Assembly: GCA_003167475.1 (NCBI GenBank)
Contig: PMTB01000245.1
Coordinates: 287 to 5,440 of the forward strand
From: a candidate division FCPU426 bacterium
GTDB lineage: Bacteria > Oederibacteriota > PGYV01 > Palsa-1178
Reading direction: 5' to 3'
Length of the DNA: 5,154 nucleotides
In this document: piece after piece, positions 1-4,899 of the stretch
Layout of the letters: each line of letters starts with the position of its first letter
How positions within the stretch are numbered: position 1 is the first letter of the stretch
Translations under genes and position numbers: made by a program
The notes under the pieces: model-generated
What the model was told of the DNA's origin: nothing
The model's input: only the letters and a program-made list of their open reading frames with translations
Databases searched by the model: none

Positions 1-893
1 GCCGCGAGCGGGTTGATGACGTTTTGACCCGTGTATTTCGGGGCTGAACCGCCGATAGGTTCGAACATTGAGACGCCTTCGGGGTTAATGTTGCCGCCCG
101 CCGCGATCCCCATTCCGCCCTGTATCATGGCGCCCAGGTCGGTTATGATGTCGCCAAAGAGGTTTTCCGTGACGATAACATCAAAAAATTCCGGATTTTT
201 CACGAACCACATGCATGTCGCGTCGACGTGGGCGTAATCCTGTTTGATATCCTCAAAACTCTTGTCTCCCATTTCCTTATGGGCCCTGACCCACAGGTCG
301 CCTGTGTGCGTAAGGACATTGCACTTGTGGACAAGAGTAAGCATGTTCTTTTTATTGCGTTTGCGCGTAAGTTCATAAGCGTACTTTATGCACCTGTCCA
401 CCTCGAAACGCGAATAAACCATGGTCTGCGTCGCGATCTCGTTCGGTGTCCCTTTTTTTACGACGCCGCCCATTCCCGTGTAAATTCCGCCGGAATTTTC
501 CCTGACCACCACAAAATCGATCTGCTCGGGGCCTTTGTCTTTCAGCGGTGTTTCCACATTGGGATAAAGCTTTACCGGCCTTAAATTGATATACTGGTCG
601 AGGGCAAAACGTAGCCTGAGCAGTATACCCAGCTCCAGTATCCCCGGTTTTACGTCCGGATGGCCGATGGCGCCGAGGTAAATGGCGTCCGCTTTTTGAA
701 ATTCCTCTATCGCGGAATCAGGCACCATCTCGCCGGTCTTTAAATATCTCTCCCCGCCGAAATCATAATCCACAAAGTGAAGCCCGACCCCGTGTTTTTG
801 CGCCGCTACTTTTAAGACCTTAATGCCTTCAGCTACCACTTCCGGGCCGGTTCCGTCCCCGCCCATTACCGCGATGTTGTACGTTTTGCTCAT
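1..893 (-). CDS. leuB: 3-isopropylmalate dehydrogenase LeuB (3' end cut by window edge)
   Basis: Oxidatively decarboxylates (2R,3S)-3-isopropylmalate to 2-ketoisocaproate, the third dedicated step of leucine synthesis, in the cytoplasm. The frame is open from ATG 893 to base 1, giving 297 whole codons of an expected 355-365, so the C-terminus is missing. Visible: N-terminal GGDGTGPEV (residues 11-19), substrate arginines in LLRLRF...NLRP (91-106) and VRE (R131), the tyrosine of GGIYTG (Y138), catalytic K190 in VHKCNVLT, and metal-binding aspartates D224, D248 and D252 (FGDIITDLGA). The LLRLRF, GTPNE and VHK.NVLT.xG.LW patterns resemble the actinobacterial (type 2) LeuB rather than the E. coli form. 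Oddity: the cofactor loop reads EPIGGSAPKYTGQN (278-291), with Gly for the usual His and Lys-Tyr where NAD-dependent LeuB has Asp-Ile. AAAGGAGA lies six bases before the ATG. The gene follows leuD by 57 bases. Identity as a decarboxylating dehydrogenase is certain; LeuB rather than a paralogue follows from substrate motifs and context. Confidence 0.95.
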   Translation of the reverse strand, partial: MSKTYNIAVMGGDGTGPEVVAEGIKVLKVAAQKHGVGLHFVDYDFGGERYLKTGEMVPDSAIEEFQKADAIYLGAIGHPDVKPGILELGILLRLRFALDQYINLRPVKLYPNVETPLKDKGPEQIDFVVVRENSGGIYTGMGGVVKKGTPNEIATQTMVYSRFEVDRCIKYAYELTRKRNKKNMLTLVHKCNVLTHTGDLWVRAHKEMGDKSFEDIKQDYAHVDATCMWFVKNPEFFDVIVTENLFGDIITDLGAMIQGGMGIAAGGNINPEGVSMFEPIGGSAPKYTGQNVINPLA

Positions 894-899
894 TGTGGT

Positions 900-907
900 T
901 CTCCTTT
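900..907 (-). promoter_or_regulatory. leuB ribosome binding site
   Basis: The minus strand reads AAAGGAGA, six bases before the ATG at 893. It fixes the leuB start: the product then begins MSKTYNIAVMGGDGTG, the expected N-terminus of the family. No convincing promoter was seen in the 57-base leuD-leuB gap, so leuB is probably read from upstream. Confidence 0.8.
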
Positions 908-950
908 AGTTGTTGGTCAAGTCTGGGTACCGCCATCCCTGAACCTTGTT

Positions 951-1448
951 TTATTTGATCTTAAACTTTGTTTTCCCGTAAGCGATCAATCCGCCGGCCG
1001 CGACCAATTCCTGCATGAAGGGCGGGATCGGCTTTACCGTATATGTTTCATTCTTTGTGTTGTTCTTTATAACGCCTTTGTCCGCGTCGATCTCAACCAC
1101 GTCACCTTCGGCTATCTTGGCAGAGGCTTCTTCGGACTCGAATATGGGCAGGCCGATGTTGAACGAGTTCCTGTAAAATATCCTGGCAAAATCCTTTGCA
1201 ATAACGCATGCGACTCCGGCGGCCTTTATGGCCACAGGAGCGTGCTCGCGGGATGAGCCGCAGCCGAAGTTCTTGCCTGCCACGATAATATCGCCTTTCT
1301 GGACTTTGCCGGCGAAGGTCGTATCCGCGTCTTCCATGCAGTGCTTTGCAAGTTCGGCAGGGTCGGACGTATTTAAGTACCTTGCCGGAATTATAAGGTC
1401 GGTGTCGACGTCATTTCCGAACTTCCATACTTTGCCTGTGAATTTCAT
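951..1448 (-). CDS. leuD: 3-isopropylmalate dehydratase small subunit LeuD (archaeal/HacB-like type)
   Basis: Small, swivelling subunit of isopropylmalate isomerase, which with LeuC interconverts 2-isopropylmalate and 3-isopropylmalate by dehydration and rehydration. The product is 165 residues, the length of the short archaeal-type/HacB-like family rather than the roughly 200-residue E. coli LeuD. Visible: DVDTDLIIPARYLNT (13-27), whose flexible loop contacts the substrate side chain, and the invariant GKNFGCGSSREHAP (58-71), followed by IAKDFARIFYRNSFNIGLP (83-101), a standard family core. The loop reads YLNT; in archaeal homologues this position (for example YLRT or YLVY) helps decide between isopropylmalate and homoaconitate substrates. 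GGAGGT precedes the ATG by six bases. The position between leuC and leuB makes leucine synthesis the likely role; homoaconitase activity is a weaker alternative. Confidence 0.96.
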   Translation of the reverse strand: MKFTGKVWKFGNDVDTDLIIPARYLNTSDPAELAKHCMEDADTTFAGKVQKGDIIVAGKNFGCGSSREHAPVAIKAAGVACVIAKDFARIFYRNSFNIGLPIFESEEASAKIAEGDVVEIDADKGVIKNNTKNETYTVKPIPPFMQELVAAGGLIAYGKTKFKIK

Positions 1449-1454
1449 ATGTTT

Positions 1455-1460
1455 ACCTCC
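1455..1460 (-). promoter_or_regulatory. leuD ribosome binding site
   Basis: The minus strand reads GGAGGT, six bases before the leuD ATG (1448-1446). It is a near-perfect Shine-Dalgarno match and lies only 12 bases beyond the end of the palindromic repeat, so leuD translation starts just downstream of a strong potential RNA hairpin. Confidence 0.85.
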
Positions 1461-1472
1461 ATGTTTTTGCCC

Positions 1473-1616
1473 GTCATTGCGAGGAGCGAGCCTTTCAGCG
1501 ACGAAGCAATCTCTGTACTTTTGCGGTACGCTGCGTACTTAAATCAAATCTAAAGCTTATCGGTGGAACTGAGATTGCTTCGTCGCCGTACTGCAAAACC
1601 GGCTCCTCGCAATGAC
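1473..1616. repeat. Palindromic intergenic repeat, copy 1 (leuC-leuD gap)
   Basis: A 144-base element bounded by a perfect 15-base inverted repeat, GTCATTGCGAGGAGC at 1473-1487 and its complement at 1602-1616. A second perfect 16-base pair lies inside: GCGACGAAGCAATCTC at 1498-1513 against 1571-1586. Between the inner arms are a small perfect hairpin, GTACGC-T-GCGTAC (1526-1538), and a core beginning AAATCTAAAGCTTATCG (1546-1569) that is shared with the copy at 4670-4832. It has no coding capacity. The architecture fits a MITE- or REP-like non-autonomous repeat; arms of this sequence recur in many environmental bacterial genomes from what I recall. In the leu transcript it would fold into a long stem between leuC and leuD. 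Mobility and function are inferred, not shown. Confidence 0.9.
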
Positions 1617-1631
1617 AGCCCGCTTACTACG

Positions 1632-1659
1632 ACTTAAAACTTAAAACTCCAAACTGCAC
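1632..1659. repeat. Degenerate 7-base tandem tract after leuC
   Basis: On the plus strand four consecutive units read ACTTAAA, ACTTAAA, ACTCCAA, ACTGCAC. The tract starts four bases beyond the leuC stop codon (1666-1664) on the transcribed strand. It resembles in period and placement the heptad tract after leuA (3077-3103), though the unit sequence differs. Only two units are identical, so this is a weak repeat by itself; the parallel placement is what makes it notable. Confidence 0.5.
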
Positions 1660-1663
1660 TTAT

Positions 1664-2929
1664 CTACTTTTTGATATCGTCCGGCGTTCCTATCCTGCCC
1701 AGTATCGCCGAAGCCGCGGCTACTGCCGGGCTTGACAAATACACCGACGATTCCGTCGATCCCATCCTGCCCACGAAGTTCCTGTTCGTCGTGGAAACCG
1801 CCACTTCGCCTTTGGCTAGGATGCCCATATGGCCTCCCAGGCACGGGCCGCAGGTCGGCATGGAAAATACCGCTCCGGCTTTCATGAATATGTCCACAAG
1901 TCCCTCTTTCATGGCCTGCGTGTATATGTCGCGCGTTCCCGGGAATATCAGGCAGCGCACCCTGGAATTTACTTTCCTACCCTTGAATATTTTTGCCGTG
2001 ATCCTCAGGTCATCCATCCTGCCGTTGGTGCACGAACCTATGACAGACTGGTCTATCACTACTTTACCGAGTTTGGAAACTGCCTTGGTATTCTCCGGCA
2101 GACTCGGGCATGAAACTATGGGCTCTATCTTCGCGCAGTCGTATTCTATGACTTTCTCGTATTTCGCGTCTTTGTCGCTGGTGTAGACTTTCCACTTATG
2201 CTCGGCGCGGCCCTTTATGTACTCCATGGTTATTTCATCCGGGTTAATCAAGCCTGCCTTGCCTCCGGCTTCAATTGCCATATTTGACATGGTCAGCCTT
2301 CCGTCCATGGACATCTTGTCTATTACCGGCCCGGTAAATTCCATGGCTTTATAAAGCGCGCCGTCAACTCCGACGTCTCCTATGGTGTAAAGTATCAGGT
2401 CTTTCGCGCTTACCCATTTATTGAGCTTTCCTTTATATACGAACTTAATTGAGGTCGGCACCTTAAACCACGCCTTGCCGGTCATCATGGCAAATGCCGC
2501 GTCAGTGGAGCCCACGCCGGTCGCAAAAGCGCCCAAAGCGCCGTAAGTGCAGGTATGTGAGTCCGCGCCGATAACAAGGTCGCCGGGCACTACCACGCCT
2601 TTTTCAGGCAGCAATGCGTGCTCTATTCCCACTTCTCCCTGGTCATAATAATGCGTGAGTTTCTGTTCATGGGCGAAATCACGGAGAATCTTTGCCTGTT
2701 CCGCGGATTTGATATCCTTATTAGGCGTGAAGTGATCGGGAACCAAAGCTATCTTGGTCCTGTCCCAGACTTTTGTGGCGCCGGAGGACTTGAATTCCCT
2801 GATGGCTATAGGGGCCGTAATGTCATTGGCCAGGACCATATCGACATCGGCGATTATCAACTCCCCGGGTTCGACGTGCTTTTTGCCGCTTTTGGCGGCC
2901 AGGATCTTTTCAGCTATGTTCATGCTCAT
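1664..2929 (-). CDS. leuC: 3-isopropylmalate dehydratase large subunit LeuC (archaeal/HacA-like type)
   Basis: Large catalytic subunit of isopropylmalate isomerase, carrying the [4Fe-4S] cluster and acting with LeuD in the cytoplasm. The product is 421 residues, the size of the archaeal/HacA-like subfamily rather than the roughly 465-residue E. coli LeuC. Visible: GADSHTCTYGALGAFATGVG (121-140), VIGSCTNGRMDDLR (296-309) with cluster ligand C300, and MPTCGPCLGGHMGIL (357-371) with ligands C360 and C363, then TTNRNFVGRMGS (380-391), the usual C-terminal substrate motif. The three cysteines are intact, so the enzyme should be active. The start at ATG 2929 is chosen because GGAGGT lies six bases upstream; an in-frame ATG at 2923 is possible but less well spaced, and the longer TTG-started frame from 2974 runs into the inverted repeat. 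It lies 174 bases after leuA and 215 bases before leuD. Homoaconitase is the alternative reading; context favours leucine. Confidence 0.97.
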   Translation of the reverse strand: MSMNIAEKILAAKSGKKHVEPGELIIADVDMVLANDITAPIAIREFKSSGATKVWDRTKIALVPDHFTPNKDIKSAEQAKILRDFAHEQKLTHYYDQGEVGIEHALLPEKGVVVPGDLVIGADSHTCTYGALGAFATGVGSTDAAFAMMTGKAWFKVPTSIKFVYKGKLNKWVSAKDLILYTIGDVGVDGALYKAMEFTGPVIDKMSMDGRLTMSNMAIEAGGKAGLINPDEITMEYIKGRAEHKWKVYTSDKDAKYEKVIEYDCAKIEPIVSCPSLPENTKAVSKLGKVVIDQSVIGSCTNGRMDDLRITAKIFKGRKVNSRVRCLIFPGTRDIYTQAMKEGLVDIFMKAGAVFSMPTCGPCLGGHMGILAKGEVAVSTTNRNFVGRMGSTESSVYLSSPAVAAASAILGRIGTPDDIKK

Positions 2930-2935
2930 GTTTAA

Positions 2936-2941
2936 ACCTCC
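2936..2941 (-). promoter_or_regulatory. leuC ribosome binding site that decides the start
   Basis: The minus strand reads GGAGGT, six bases before ATG 2929. This supports a start at MSMNIAEKI and argues against the in-frame TTG at 2974, whose extra 15 residues (beginning MSFGFWLKN) are encoded partly by the repeat arm and are not expected in LeuC. Confidence 0.85.
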
Positions 2942-2951
2942 GATTAAGTTT

Positions 2952-3103
2952 TTAAGCCAAAAGCCAAAAGACAAAAGTTAAGTGGTAGAGCAAGTAAGAT
3001 CAAGTGGAGCAAGTAGAACTACACCGTTTCGTTTTATTTCGTTTTTCTTTCTCTTCCTTATACACTTAAAAACTTTACTTTTGGCTTATGGCTTTTGGCT
3101 TAA
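2952..3103. repeat. Long inverted repeat of heptad units filling the leuA-leuC gap
   Basis: The plus-strand arm 2952-2978 (TTAAGCC, AAAAGCC, AAAAGAC, AAAAGT) matches the reverse complement of 3077-3103 (TTAAGCC, AAAAGCC, ATAAGCC, AAAAGT) at 25 of 27 positions. Each arm is itself a run of 7-base units. The right arm touches the leuA stop codon (3106-3104) and the left arm ends 22 bases before the leuC ATG. The 98-base spacer is plain, with GAGCAAGTA twice (2988-2996 and 3007-3015) and a pyrimidine-rich stretch on the plus strand. In the leu mRNA the arms could pair into a long stem just before the leuC Shine-Dalgarno sequence. It is not an ordinary intrinsic terminator, because the loop is about 100 bases and the stem is A/T-rich. 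It could be a small MITE-like insertion or two tandem-repeat tracts in opposite orientation. Confidence 0.75.
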
Positions 3104-4624
3104 CTACTTCGCCTTCTTGCCCTCAAACTTGCCCACGGCATTTAGATACGCCTTAGCGCTGGCCTCTATAATGTCAGTGGACACGCCCCTTGCCGTTACT
3201 TCCTTATCGCCTTTTCTTACCCTTATCGTAACCTCACCCTGGGCTTCTTCGCCTTTGGTGATGGACTTTATCTGGTAGTCAATCAGCTTTAAATCGGCTT
3301 TTACTATCGCGTTTATCGCCTTATATGTGGCGTCTACCGGGCCGTCGCCGGTGGAAGCCTGGGTGAACATCTTGCCGCCTTTGCTTATCTCAACTGTCGT
3401 TGTCGGGATTATTTTGCTGCCCGTTGCCGAATAGATCGACTCCAGGTGGAACGAGTCTTTTCCCTTATGCCCCGTGCCTTCCATCATGGCTATCAGGTCC
3501 TCGTCAAAAACCTCTTTTTTCTTGTCCGCTATCTGCAGGAATTTCGGGTAAAGCGCGGCTGCCATTTCCGCTTCCGTCACTTTGAACCCGAGGTCGGCGA
3601 GCCTGTGCGATATGGCGTGCCTGCCCGAGCGGCTCGTCAATATCAGTTCATGGCCCGGTATACCTATAGACTGGGGGGTCATGATGCCAAACGTGGATTC
3701 ATTTTTCAAAATCGCGTCCTGGTGTATGCCGGAAGCGTGCGCGAACGCGTTGGCCCCGACTACGGCCTTATTCGGCTGTACCGGCATGCCGGTCAGGCGC
3801 GATACCATCTTTGACGTTTTATATATTTCTTCGGTATTGATATTTGTGTCAAATCCGTACACATCCCGCCTGGTATGCAGGGCCATGACAACTTCTTCCA
3901 GGGCCGCGTTGCCGGCCCTTTCGCCCAATCCGTTGATTGTGCATTCTATCTGACGCGCGCCGTTCATTACCGCGGCGAGCGAGTTGGCGGTAGCCATGCC
4001 CAGATCATTGTGGCAATGTACCGCGATGACGGCCTTGTTCACGTTCGGCACGGTGTTCATAAGTTTTTTTATCATGGCGCCATATTCTTCGGGGGTGGTA
4101 TATCCGACCGAATCAGGCAGGTCGACCGTGGTCGCGCCTGCTTTTATTGTCTCTTCAACGATCCTGCAGAGGTATTCAAAACCAGTGCGGGTCGCGTCCA
4201 TGGCGGAGAACTCGACATCGTCGCAGAAAGTCCTGGCGTATTTAACGGATTCAACCGCGCGCCTCAATACTTCCTCGTCCGTGGTCCTGGTGATGAACTT
4301 TACATGCTGGGGCGAAGTGCCTATGAATGTGTGTATCCTCGGTCGCTTTGCCGGTTTAAGGGCAATGACGCACGCGTCTATATCTTTTTTAACGGCCCTG
4401 CAAAGGCCGGCAATTATCGGTTTTTTAACGGCTCTGGATATTTCCTGCACGCTCTCAAGGTCACCGGGCGAAGACGCGGGAAAACCGCCTTCGATCATGT
4501 CGACGTTCAGCCTCTCGAGCTGTTTGGCTATCTCAAGCTTTTCGGCTTTGGTAAGTGAAGCGCCGGGAACCTGTTCGCCGTCGCGCAGTGTCGTGTCAAA
4601 AATCAGGATCTTTTCGTTTTTCAT
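3104..4624 (-). CDS. leuA: 2-isopropylmalate synthase LeuA
   Basis: Condenses acetyl-CoA with 2-ketoisovalerate to give 2-isopropylmalate, the committed and normally leucine-inhibited step of leucine synthesis. The product is 506 residues, typical for bacterial LeuA. Domains: an HMGL-like TIM barrel (about 5-270) with FDTTLRDGEQVPGASL (9-24), HCHNDLGMATANS (203-215) and NGLGERAGNAALEEV (231-245); a linker with ASGIHQDAILK (297-307); and the C-terminal LeuA dimer/allosteric domain (about 390-500) with GDGPVDATYKAI (427-438). Metal ligands expected at D10, H203 and H205 are present. The regulatory domain is complete, so leucine feedback is likely. Ala304 replaces the common Gly of HQDG, a mild variation. 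The start at ATG 4624 has AAAGGCGG six bases upstream; an in-frame ATG at 4675 lies inside a repeat arm and is rejected. Citramalate synthase and homocitrate synthase are less likely given the motifs and the leuCDB neighbours. Confidence 0.97.
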   Translation of the reverse strand: MKNEKILIFDTTLRDGEQVPGASLTKAEKLEIAKQLERLNVDMIEGGFPASSPGDLESVQEISRAVKKPIIAGLCRAVKKDIDACVIALKPAKRPRIHTFIGTSPQHVKFITRTTDEEVLRRAVESVKYARTFCDDVEFSAMDATRTGFEYLCRIVEETIKAGATTVDLPDSVGYTTPEEYGAMIKKLMNTVPNVNKAVIAVHCHNDLGMATANSLAAVMNGARQIECTINGLGERAGNAALEEVVMALHTRRDVYGFDTNINTEEIYKTSKMVSRLTGMPVQPNKAVVGANAFAHASGIHQDAILKNESTFGIMTPQSIGIPGHELILTSRSGRHAISHRLADLGFKVTEAEMAAALYPKFLQIADKKKEVFDEDLIAMMEGTGHKGKDSFHLESIYSATGSKIIPTTTVEISKGGKMFTQASTGDGPVDATYKAINAIVKADLKLIDYQIKSITKGEEAQGEVTIRVRKGDKEVTARGVSTDIIEASAKAYLNAVGKFEGKKAK

Positions 4625-4630
4625 AGTACA

Positions 4631-4638
4631 CCGCCTTT
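4631..4638 (-). promoter_or_regulatory. leuA ribosome binding site that decides the start
   Basis: The minus strand reads AAAGGCGG, one base from the ideal AAAGGAGG, six bases before ATG 4624. It selects MKNEKILIFDTTLRDGEQ as the N-terminus. The site lies immediately after the putative -10 box (4645-4640), so a transcript begun at that promoter would keep little or none of it. Confidence 0.7.
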
Positions 4639-4639
4639 C

Positions 4640-4668
4640 ATTATAAGTTCTGGTTGTTTCCGTTTCAA
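4640..4668 (-). promoter_or_regulatory. Putative sigma-70-type promoter of leuA
   Basis: On the minus strand TTGAAA (4668-4663) is followed, after exactly 17 bases, by TATAAT (4645-4640): a perfect -10 box and a -35 box with one mismatch at the ideal spacing. The -35 box starts two bases inside from the outer edge of the palindromic repeat (4670-4832). The start site would fall near 4634-4632, giving a leader of only about 8-10 bases. Its match to consensus is strong, but the short leader and the possibility of chance in an A/T-rich stretch limit confidence. If real, leuACDB can be transcribed apart from ilvC. Confidence 0.5.
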
Positions 4669-4669
4669 T

Positions 4670-4832
4670 CGTCATTGCGAGGAGCCATGTACCCGAGCTA
4701 CTGCGAGTGGTTCATGGCAATCTGGTCTCAATCAAAGCCCGCGGAGCGCCGCGGTCTTTCTAAATCTAAGGCTTATCGTGGAACAGGGATTGCTTCGTCG
4801 CCAAAGAACAAGAACGGCTCCTCGCAATGACG
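4670..4832. repeat. Palindromic intergenic repeat, copy 2 (ilvC-leuA gap)
   Basis: A 163-base element bounded by a perfect 17-base inverted repeat: CGTCATTGCGAGGAGCC at 4670-4686 and its complement at 4816-4832. It belongs with the copy at 1473-1616: identical outer-arm sequence, an inner right arm GATTGCTTCGTCGCC (4788-4802), and a core beginning AAATCTAAGGCTTATCG (4762-4784) differing from copy 1 by one substitution and one missing base. The inner left arm (about 4707-4724) is degenerate here, keeping mainly GGCAATCT. A small hairpin CCGCGG-AGCG-CCGCGG (4739-4754) sits where copy 1 has a different one. Both copies lie in the same orientation judged by the core. It is non-coding and separates the ilvC 3' end from the leuA promoter. 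Confidence 0.9.
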
Positions 4833-4851
4833 GCCCACTTAAATTCAGGCC

Positions 4852-4879
4852 ACAGGACCCGGGTTACCCCGGGCCCTGT
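4852..4879 (-). terminator. GC-rich hairpin after ilvC, possible terminator or mRNA-stabilising stem
   Basis: Arms 4852-4863 (ACAGGACCCGGG) and 4868-4879 (CCCGGGCCCTGT) pair over 12 bases around a 4-base loop. The one imperfect position is an A-C mismatch in a plus-strand RNA but a G-U wobble in the minus-strand RNA, so the stem is fully paired only in the direction of the ilvC transcript. It begins 20 bases after the ilvC stop codon. No run of U follows (the next bases are GGCCTGAATTTAAG), so efficient intrinsic termination is doubtful. It may instead protect the ilvC mRNA 3' end or attenuate partially. Confidence 0.55.
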
Positions 4880-4899
4880 TTCCTTATATTAAATACTGC

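Noticed and set aside
1228..1542. Plus-strand open frame crossing leuD into the repeat
   Set aside because: The first part is antisense to leuD and the last part is translated repeat DNA; no coding signal.
1671..2186. Plus-strand open frame of 171 codons opposite leuC, plus shorter ones at 1829-2113 and 2618-2935
   Set aside because: Antisense shadows of leuC with no family resemblance.
2930..2974. TTG-started 15-residue N-terminal extension of LeuC
   Set aside because: It is encoded partly by the heptad inverted-repeat arm; GGAGGT is ideally spaced for ATG 2929, and LeuC homologues begin near that point.
2952..3103. Intrinsic terminator between leuA and leuC
   Set aside because: The pairing arms are separated by 98 bases and are A/T-rich; although U-rich stretches exist, this is unlike a compact GC stem followed by a U-run.
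3875..4646. Long plus-strand open frames of about 220 codons opposite leuA
   Set aside because: They lie antisense to a fully conserved leuA, show no recognisable domain, and are explained by codon bias of the opposite strand.
4625..4675. Upstream in-frame ATG at 4675 extending LeuA by 17 residues (MTIETETTRTYNERRCT)
   Set aside because: The ATG lies inside the outer arm of the palindromic repeat, the extension crosses the putative promoter, and a Shine-Dalgarno sequence is correctly placed for ATG 4624, where the conserved N-terminus begins.
4670..4832. CRISPR array or transposase-bearing insertion sequence
   Set aside because: Only two distant copies with palindromic arms exist in the window, with no regularly spaced direct repeats and no open frame inside; the element is too short for an autonomous transposon.
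4625..4899. T-box, leucine leader peptide or other attenuator ahead of leuA
   Set aside because: No run of leucine codons in a small reading frame, no recognisable T-box element and no terminator with a U-tract was found; the gap is mostly the palindromic repeat.
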